From: Paragorgia papillata
Lineage: Eukaryota > Cnidaria > Anthozoa > Scleralcyonacea > Coralliidae
Assembly: GCA_035771165.1 (NCBI GenBank)
Contig: JAWNZC010000001.1
Coordinates: 4,805,001 to 4,869,000 of the forward strand
Length of the DNA stretch: 64,000 nucleotides
Direction: 5' to 3'
The notes under the pieces are model-generated. The model did no database searches. It was not told where the DNA came from and saw nothing but the letters and a program-made list of their open reading frames with translations. Within the stretch, counting starts at the first letter, position 1; each line of letters begins with the position of its first letter. The translations under genes and the position numbers were made by a program. Shown piece after piece: positions 57,575-64,000 of this stretch.

Positions 57575-58903
57575 ATGGCAGTTAATTGGCTTGTAGGACA
57601 GGCAAATGTCGGCGTCGAGAGAGTGTGTCCTGAGAGGCACATCAACCAAAGCGAATGGGAACCTGTATGGAACAATGTATTTGTGGGACCGAATCATTAT
57701 GATTATATCTCAGATTATGAGTGTGTCTTTCCTGTCAATATGAATGGTCTTGATGTCCCAGCAGAACAGTGGGCAAATCTACAGCACCAGAAACAGCAAG
57801 GCACCGCTATACCGATCATAAATATAGCCCACTTCACAAAAGCTGCCGACGATATTATAGCAACTGGTGGTTTCACTGGAGGGCTGAAGAAAATAAACGA
57901 ACACGGAGATGGAAACCCTGTGCAAGAACGCTTCTCTTGGTGGAGCCCAATATTTGAAGAAAATGCGGAAGTGAATGCAGCAGAGAATGCAGAAGAGAAT
58001 GCAGAAGAGAATGCAGAAGAGAATGCAGAAGAGAATGCAGAAGAGAATGCAGAAGAGAATGCAGAAGAGAATGCTGAAGAGAATGCAGAAGTGAATGCAG
58101 AAGAGAATGCAGAAGAGAATGCAGAAGAGAATGCAGAAGAGAATGCTGAAGAGAATGCAGAAGAGAATGCAGAAGAGAATGCAGAAGAGAATGCAGAAGA
58201 GAATGCAGAAGAGAATGCAGAAGAGAATGCTGAAGAGAATGCAGAAGAGAATGCAGAAGAGAATGCAGTAGACATGGTGCGTGATCGCCTAGAGCAAGTG
58301 ATAAGTCCATTTCTTGATGACAACGATGATATGCAAGTGCTAAAAAATCAGTTTGCGACATCGGATGCATTCCATCCCAATCCTGCGCGATATGGAAACG
58401 ACTACTTCAAGTACAGCATCGAAGATATGTGTCGCTTTTACGAAAATTATATTGGGGAAGAAATACAGTTCAAAGTGCTGGGAACATTCTTGTACAAACA
58501 AGAGATAATGCATGCTGTTCTTGTGTGTAGCCAAACAGATGGTGCCGGCTTGTTTGCGGCATATCCACCTGTGCCAACACCAGATGCCGAAGGAGCGGTC
58601 GTGACAAGAGATGAGGATACCGTCAACTGGGTATGGAAACCACAGGCTACGGCGACAGACATTGTCCGTCTTAATCGTTTTGCATTGCCGCGGTATCCAA
58701 GGTTTCGTCGATGGGAGCATGTTGCTTTTGCATTCTATTTACCTGAAATAGGTGATCATATAGCCGTTGAAGATCTTGGGGAAAATAGGTATGAGATACA
58801 AGCGCCAATCGAAGACGAAGACGAAGACGAAGACGAAGACGAAGACGAAGACGAAGACGAAGACGAAGACGAAGACGAAGACGAAGACGGAGACGAAGAA
58901 TGA
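57575..58903 (+). CDS. Array copy 6: NAEE-expanded acidic protein, 442 aa
   Basis: The longest intact member. About 25 NAEE/NAEV tetrapeptides (57,962-58,266) sit between FSWWSPIFEE and DMVRDRLEQV, exactly where copy 7 has the single word EGNAADMVRD. This adds more than 100 residues that should form a long, strongly acidic helix or remain disordered. The C-terminal part is copy 4 type (GEEIQ, ATDIVRLNRFALPRYPRF) and the tail is the longest DE run seen (about 30 acidic residues). The frame is kept throughout because the unit is 12 bp. Confidence 0.85.
   Translation: MAVNWLVGQANVGVERVCPERHINQSEWEPVWNNVFVGPNHYDYISDYECVFPVNMNGLDVPAEQWANLQHQKQQGTAIPIINIAHFTKAADDIIATGGFTGGLKKINEHGDGNPVQERFSWWSPIFEENAEVNAAENAEENAEENAEENAEENAEENAEENAEENAEENAEVNAEENAEENAEENAEENAEENAEENAEENAEENAEENAEENAEENAEENAEENAEENAVDMVRDRLEQVISPFLDDNDDMQVLKNQFATSDAFHPNPARYGNDYFKYSIEDMCRFYENYIGEEIQFKVLGTFLYKQEIMHAVLVCSQTDGAGLFAAYPPVPTPDAEGAVVTRDEDTVNWVWKPQATATDIVRLNRFALPRYPRFRRWEHVAFAFYLPEIGDHIAVEDLGENRYEIQAPIEDEDEDEDEDEDEDEDEDEDEDEDEDGDEE
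57962..58266. repeat. 12-bp coding repeat (NAEE), about 25 units
   Basis: Same variant order as copy 4 with one extra unit in the first block. Confidence 0.95.
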
Positions 58904-59307
58904 GTATTGAATTAGAAAAATCCTAGCCTGTGCAGGTGCAAGATTGTCCGGTTAACCAATTGAATAACCGTTGATTGTTTTCTTGTTTAAACGAAACCCT
59001 GTGATGAATATTTGTGTCCTGATCTTATGTCTGGATGGATTGAGCAAGCTTCGTAATTGAGTGGGACAACGTGCCATAAACTTTTGCCTTTGTAATTCTT
59101 CCTTATTTAACAGTTTTTACATGCTAAATATTATTTTAACGAGTTTTTGTAGTACAAGATTGTTATTAAACGTCTGCGAGACACAACTACTCACTTCATT
59201 ATATTGGAATAATTTTATAAATTAATAAAAATATAAAGGAATACGAAAAAAACTACAAGTAATCTGAATGAGAAAAATACGCTCGGAATTAGCAAATGGG
59301 AATGGGA

Positions 59308-59764
59308 ATGAGCAAAATGCGCGAGTGTAATGAGCAAAATGCGCGAGTGTGAAGAGCAAAATGCGCGAGTGTGAAGAGCAAAATGCGCGAATTTAATGAG
59401 CAAAATGCGCGAGTGTGATGAGCAAAATGCGCGAATGTAATGAGCAAAATGCGCGAGTGTGATGAGCAAAATGCGCCAGTGTATAATGAACAAAATGTGC
59501 GAGTGTATAATGAACAAAATGCGCGAGTGTGAAGAGCAAAATGCGCGAATTTAATGAGCAAAATGCGCGGGTGTGATGAGCAAAATGCGCGAATGTAATG
59601 AGCAAAATGCGCGAGTGTGATGAGCAAAATGCGCCAGTGTATAATGAACAAAATGTGCGAGTGTATAATGAACAAAATGCGCGAGTGTAATGAGCAAGAT
59701 GCAAATGTAAATGAGCACAATGCGCACGTAAAGAGCAAAATGCGCAAGCATAATGTGCAAAATA
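59308..59764. repeat. Unit 6 minisatellite (longer)
   Basis: Carries the same internal duplication as unit 4. Confidence 0.95.
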
Positions 59765-59962
59765 TACGCGGAGAGTGCGCATGTCGACTGTCCATTTGAC
59801 ATCGTCAACACTGCACTGACTGCTTCGTCGACTGGCGGACGGAGTGCGAAGGGAGACGGGAGGGAGCTTCGTTGAGCTTTCGTTCTTCTTGTTAGGAGAG
59901 GTTGAAATAAGACTCGAAAGGCTTTTCACTGTTGGCTTTAAGTCCGTTTTGATTCGTGACAT
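59393..59962 (-). CDS. Chimeric open frame: captured exon 1 fused to minisatellite (unit 6)
   Basis: Same fusion as in unit 4, 189 codons from the ATG at 59,962, one Arg shorter. The open frame survives in both copies, but they are so similar that this says nothing about selection. Confidence 0.3.
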   Translation of the reverse strand: MSRIKTDLKPTVKSLSSLISTSPNKKNESSTKLPPVSLRTPSASRRSSQCSVDDVKWTVDMRTLRVYFAHYACAFCSLRAHCAHLHLHLAHYTRAFCSLYTRTFCSLYTGAFCSSHSRILLITFAHFAHHTRAFCSLNSRILLFTLAHFVHYTLAHFVHYTLAHFAHHTRAFCSLHSRILLITLAHFAH

Positions 59963-60027
59963 TACAAGAATAACCACAGCGCTGATATCGTAAGGTAGCT
60001 TCCCATGACTTGTAGTCTTTTATACAA
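59780..60027 (-). pseudogene. Captured exon 1 fragment, unit 6
   Basis: As unit 4 without the GTC duplication. Confidence 0.8.
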
Positions 60028-60323
60028 ATACAACAGAATCGATCGCATGTGTATAAGTAATTGATGAAATTCATTCAGATTGTTCCAAGCTACACTGATG
60101 AGCTGTTGTACAGCGAAACACCGTGTCTGCTGGTTTTATAAACGGCAAGCGTCTTTTCCTTTTCTTGCCATTGGCGTTCTTATTACCTTGCTTTTCATCA
60201 GTTCTGTTCAGGTGTCGTTCCGTCACCGTCTTTGAGATCCCATTCAATGTCAAGCGTTGAAGATGCGGCACTTCAGATATAAACGCCGTACTTGGGAATA
60301 TTTTTTGAACTGTACGTGTACGG

Positions 60324-60614
60324 ATTTAGATTTAGATTTAGATTTAATAACTTTATTGCCTATAGCAACTGGTGGTTAAACAGAGCGAAATGCCTCAATT
60401 AAACATGACTACCATGATGTAAGTGTTGGTTTTGCGGAGGGAGGAAAACCGGAGAACCCGGCGAAAAACCCTCGAAGCACAGGAGAGATCAACTACAACT
60501 CTACTCACATTAGTTTCCAGCTCGACAACGCCATCCAAGTACTAACCCCGTCTAACCGGGCTTAACTTTTGGTGAGAGGCAGCGCGCTAACAGCACACGC
60601 CACCCGTGCTCCCC
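60324..60614 (-). mobile_element. 5S-rRNA-derived SINE in unit 7
   Basis: Identical by eye to the unit 5 SINE and at the same site, so it was copied with the unit rather than inserted twice. Confidence 0.88.
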
Positions 60615-61890
60615 GGGTGACCTTCTTTAAGTGCGGCAACCAGTTAAACAGACTTTTTTCTTTGCCATTCTAGTAGGATTGATACATAAGATAGTTTAGA
60701 TAATAAAACAACTAGAGTGCTGCGTAGGCAGTGTTTAGGATAGAGTAAAGTGAAAAGGTGGTAAACTCCCGAGACTAGTTTTGATAACGAAATTCTGACG
60801 TTTCGGGCGGAGCCCTTCATCACAGTAAAATATGTTTTGAAATATTGTCATACAGTATATTAATGTATTTATTGATATCCAAGAATCTGTTAGTGTAGTG
60901 TTTTCAACTTGAAGTAAAGTTGGTAACGTTTCGTTTGCGGCTTTTGTTCTGCAAGCTGTCGTAAGTGTAATTGAACTCTGAAAATTTTGACGTCTATTGG
61001 CGGGACCCAAAACCTGTCGAATACTGGCCTGACCGGTTCCGTAACGTGACGCGAGATTAATATTGAAGGTTTGTTATCAGAATGATACAAACTGGATTAT
61101 TTTAAGCTCCCTATGTCAAGAACTATTCTTTTTGTATTATTTTTCTTGGTCTAACGTCAGAAATGTTTTACTCTAACGCAAGACAGTTGCCGTGGTTTTG
61201 TTAAGAACGAAACTACACTGTGATGATTATGTAGCGCTTTATTTATATATTATGTCACGATAAATGAAGTAATTGTCGAGTTTTATCAACAACGAAACGA
61301 CACGCAATATTATTGGCGCTATATGTCCTTGTTAATGACGGAATGACTCGACACGCAATGTTGCTGAGACTGTGTCCTTGTTAATGACGGAATGACTCGA
61401 CACGGAATGTTGCTGAGACTGTGTCCTTGTTAAATGACATCAGGGCTGAAGGAGTTTTATTTAGAATATAGAACATTTTACTCTTAAGAAATACCACGAT
61501 ACCCGATGTTGTTAGGACCGGGTCTTAGTTATTACTTATTCACGTTCGGAACTCTGGGTTACCGACCGTAAAGACATTGCCTATGTTGGACATGTAATGT
61601 CCATAACGGGATATGTTCGATAAAACAAAATTAAATATGTCAAAGAGTATACATTAGCACCATTACTAGAGAATGAATTGCTCCAATCAGTGGGCTTGTA
61701 TATCCTGAAAGAAAAACCCTTGACTCTTTTATAGTGGAAGATGTGAGACGCCTTGCACTTTGGCCACCTAAAAACAAAGCTTTGATTAAGTCATAACAGC
61801 CAGCCGGTATCACTAGAAACACGCCCATAACATTGGCTTGTAGCGTTATGAATATATTACTGGCGTGGCCAGCTTAAAAGGCGTTTGCTG

Positions 61891-62216
61891 ATTGGCTAAC
61901 TTAATCAAAACTTTGCTGGTGGCTACGATTATATAAGGCGACGTCTCACTGTAATGTAATTTTTTTGTTTGTAACTCTTTCCCCTCGAACGGGTAAATAA
62001 GTGAAAACGATTTTCTACACCGATCTTTTATTAATTTTATGCGAATAGAGAAGTACACGGACATTTTTAGCGTTTTTGTTCCAGGAATAGCACTCGATTA
62101 ACTTTGTTTACGCGTTTCTACAAACACGTCTGGTGATTTTTTATTGGTTACTCGTATGTGACGACATGACGAGAAACAGGTTTAAACGGGTTTATCTAAC
62201 TTTCGTTTTCGTGCAG
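61891..62216 (+). promoter_or_regulatory. Core promoter and 5'-UTR intron of array copy 7
   Basis: TATATAA at 61,930-61,936; intron 61,993-62,216. Confidence 0.62.
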
Positions 62217-62311
62217 TCCTTCCAGTAAACTATACACGAAGAGAACAGACCACTGAATTTTCGTTGCTTTAAGGCTTTTGGAGGTTTCTTTCTAAACTTA
62301 CTACCAAAACA

Positions 62312-63292
62312 ATGGTAGTTAATTGGCTTGTAGGACAGGCAAATGTCGGCGTCGAGAGAGTGTGTCCTGGGAGCCACATCAAACAAAACGAATGGCAATC
62401 TGGATGGAACAATGTATTTGTGGGGAATAAGTATGATTATATCTCAGATTATGAGTGTGTCTTTCCTGTCGATGTGGATGATCTTCATTACCCAACAGAC
62501 CAGTTGGTAAATCTCCAGCAACAGAAACAGCAAGGCACCGCTATACCAATCATAAATATAGCCCACTTCACACAAGCTGCCGACAATATTATAGCAACTG
62601 GTGGTTTCACTGGAGGGCTGAAGAAAATAAACGAACACGAAGACGGAAGCCCTGTGCAAGGACGCTTCTCTTGGTGGAGCCCGATATTTGAAGGGAATGC
62701 AGCAGACATGGTGCGTGATCGCCTAGAGCAAGTGATAAATCCATTTCTTGGTAACAACGATGATATGCAAGTGCTAAAAAATCAGTTTGCGTCATCGGAT
62801 GCATTCCATCCCAATCCTGCGCGATATGGAAACGACTACTTCAAGTACAGCATCGAAGATATGCGTCACTTTTACGAAAATTATATTGGGGAAGAAATAC
62901 AGTTCAAAGTGCTGGGAACATTCTTGTACAAACAAGAGATAATGCATGCTGTTCTTGTGTGTAGCCAAACAGATGGTGCCGGCTTGTTTGCAGCATATCC
63001 ACCTGTACCAACACCAGATGAAGAAGGAGCGGTCGTGACAAGAGATGAGGATACCGGCAACTGGGTATGGAAACCACAGGCTACGGCGACAGAAATTGTC
63101 CGTCTTAATCATTTTGGGCAGATTCCACAATATCGTCGATGGGAGCATGTTGCTTTTGCATTCTATTTACCTGAAATAGGTGATCATGTGGAGCATATAG
63201 CCGTTGAAGATCTTGAGGAAAATAGGTATGAGATACAAGCGCCAGACGAAGACGAAGACGAAGACGAAGACGAAGACGGAGACGAAGAATGA
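62312..63292 (+). CDS. Array copy 7: acidic protein without NAEE repeat, 326 aa
   Basis: Intact. The first 54 residues equal copy 5. Then a private stretch (VDDLHYPTDQLVNLQ), no NAEE run (EGNAADMVRD instead), the GEEIQ type of middle, and a full Asp/Glu tail. A likely model for the ancestral form of the copy 4-7 group before the 12-bp expansion. Confidence 0.85.
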   Translation: MVVNWLVGQANVGVERVCPGSHIKQNEWQSGWNNVFVGNKYDYISDYECVFPVDVDDLHYPTDQLVNLQQQKQQGTAIPIINIAHFTQAADNIIATGGFTGGLKKINEHEDGSPVQGRFSWWSPIFEGNAADMVRDRLEQVINPFLGNNDDMQVLKNQFASSDAFHPNPARYGNDYFKYSIEDMRHFYENYIGEEIQFKVLGTFLYKQEIMHAVLVCSQTDGAGLFAAYPPVPTPDEEGAVVTRDEDTGNWVWKPQATATEIVRLNHFGQIPQYRRWEHVAFAFYLPEIGDHVEHIAVEDLEENRYEIQAPDEDEDEDEDEDGDEE

Positions 63293-63696
63293 GTATTGAA
63301 TTAGAAAAATCCTAGCCTGTGCAGGTGTAAGATTGTCCGGTTAACCAATTGAATAACCGTTGATTGTTTTCTTGTTTAAACGAAACCCTGTGATGAATAT
63401 TTGTGTCCTGATCTTATGTCTGGATGGATTGAGCAAGCTTCGTAATTGAGTGGGACAACGTGCCATAAACTTTTGCCTTTGTATTTCTTCCTTATTTAAC
63501 AGTTTTTACATGCTAAATATTATTTTAACGAGTTTTTGTAGTACAAGATTGTTATTAAACGTCTGCGAGACACAACTACTCACTTCATTACATTGGAATA
63601 ATTTTATAAATTAATAAAAATATAAAGGAATACGAAAAAAACTACAAGTAATCTGAATGAGAAAAATACGCTCGGAATTAGCAAATGGGAATGGGA

Positions 63697-64000
63697 ATGA
63701 GCAAAATGCGCGAGTGTAATGAGCAAAATGCGCGAGTGTGAAGAGCAAAATGCGCGAGTGTGAAGAGCAAAATGCGCGAATTTAATGAGCAAAATGCGCG
63801 AGTGTGATGAGCAAAATGCGCGAATGTAATGAGCAAAATGCGCGAGTGTGATGAGCAAAATGCGCCAGTGTATAATGAACAAAATGCGCGAGTGTATAAT
63901 GAACAAAATGCGCGAATGTAATGAGCAAAATGCGCGAATGTAATGCGCAAAATGCGCGAGTGTAATGAGCAAAATGCAAATGTAAATGAGCACAATGCGC
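63697..64000. repeat. Unit 7 minisatellite (cut by window edge)
   Basis: Follows the unit 3/5 order up to the last base. Confidence 0.93.

Larger units (their letters stand above)
55434..60039. repeat. Array unit 6
   Basis: Second copy of unit 4. Differences seen: shorter (AT)n (about 30 bp), one more NAEE unit, a longer DE tail, one fewer T at the copy 4 frameshift, and a 3-bp difference in the exon 1 fragment. Confidence 0.9.
60040..64000. repeat. Array unit 7 (cut by window edge)
   Basis: 5' part equals unit 5, including the SINE. From the middle of the gene on it departs from unit 5, and the 3' flank equals unit 3. The window ends inside the minisatellite, so the array very likely continues. 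Confidence 0.9.

Overview
This window is nuclear DNA from an animal. It has multi-exon genes with GT-AG introns, TATA and inverted-CCAAT promoters, AATAAA signals, a 5S-rRNA-derived SINE, and many short non-autonomous DNA transposons (hAT-, Tc1/mariner- and PIF/Harbinger-like ends). The type and density of short inverted-repeat elements make a cnidarian, probably an anthozoan, my best guess. That is inference, since no species marker is present. No CRISPR, operon or prokaryotic feature was seen.

Positions 1-9,718: the 5' part of a KIF12-type kinesin gene on the minus strand. Eight exons were found by splice sites, reading phase and motor motifs, and the gene runs off the left edge. Its introns hold several foldback elements and a pyrimidine-rich tandem repeat. 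Positions 9,719-16,900: no gene seen; transposon remnants, a 5S-derived SINE and microsatellites. Positions 16,945-18,084: an intronless coding exon, plus strand, for a Golgi carbohydrate 6-O-sulfotransferase (CHST1/3/7 type). Positions 18,100-23,500: repeats, including a near-perfect 250-bp palindrome. Positions 23,578-31,328: a minus-strand gene for an unrecognised coiled-coil protein. One of its introns carries about 1.9 kb of a 20-bp satellite.

Positions 33,207-64,000 (still open at the right edge): a tandem array of seven 4.0-4.9 kb units. Each has a CCAAT/TATA promoter, a likely 5'-UTR intron, and a plus-strand single-exon gene for an acidic protein of about 326 residues from a family I do not recognise. 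Downstream of each gene lies a 20-22 bp minisatellite and then an inverted copy of the first exon and 5' flank of the coiled-coil gene next door. The array was therefore born beside that gene and took a piece of it along. The copies differ by an expanding NAEE repeat (0 to about 25 units), frameshifts that replace the acidic tail, a frameshifted copy, a SINE, a 624-bp transposon and patchwork exchange. Units 4-5 and 6-7 repeat as a pair of about 9.1 kb.

No shared pathway links the kinesin, sulfotransferase and coiled-coil genes. The array is the notable part of the window: a young, fast-changing lineage-specific gene family in a unit that also carries a second, oppositely directed promoter-exon fragment.
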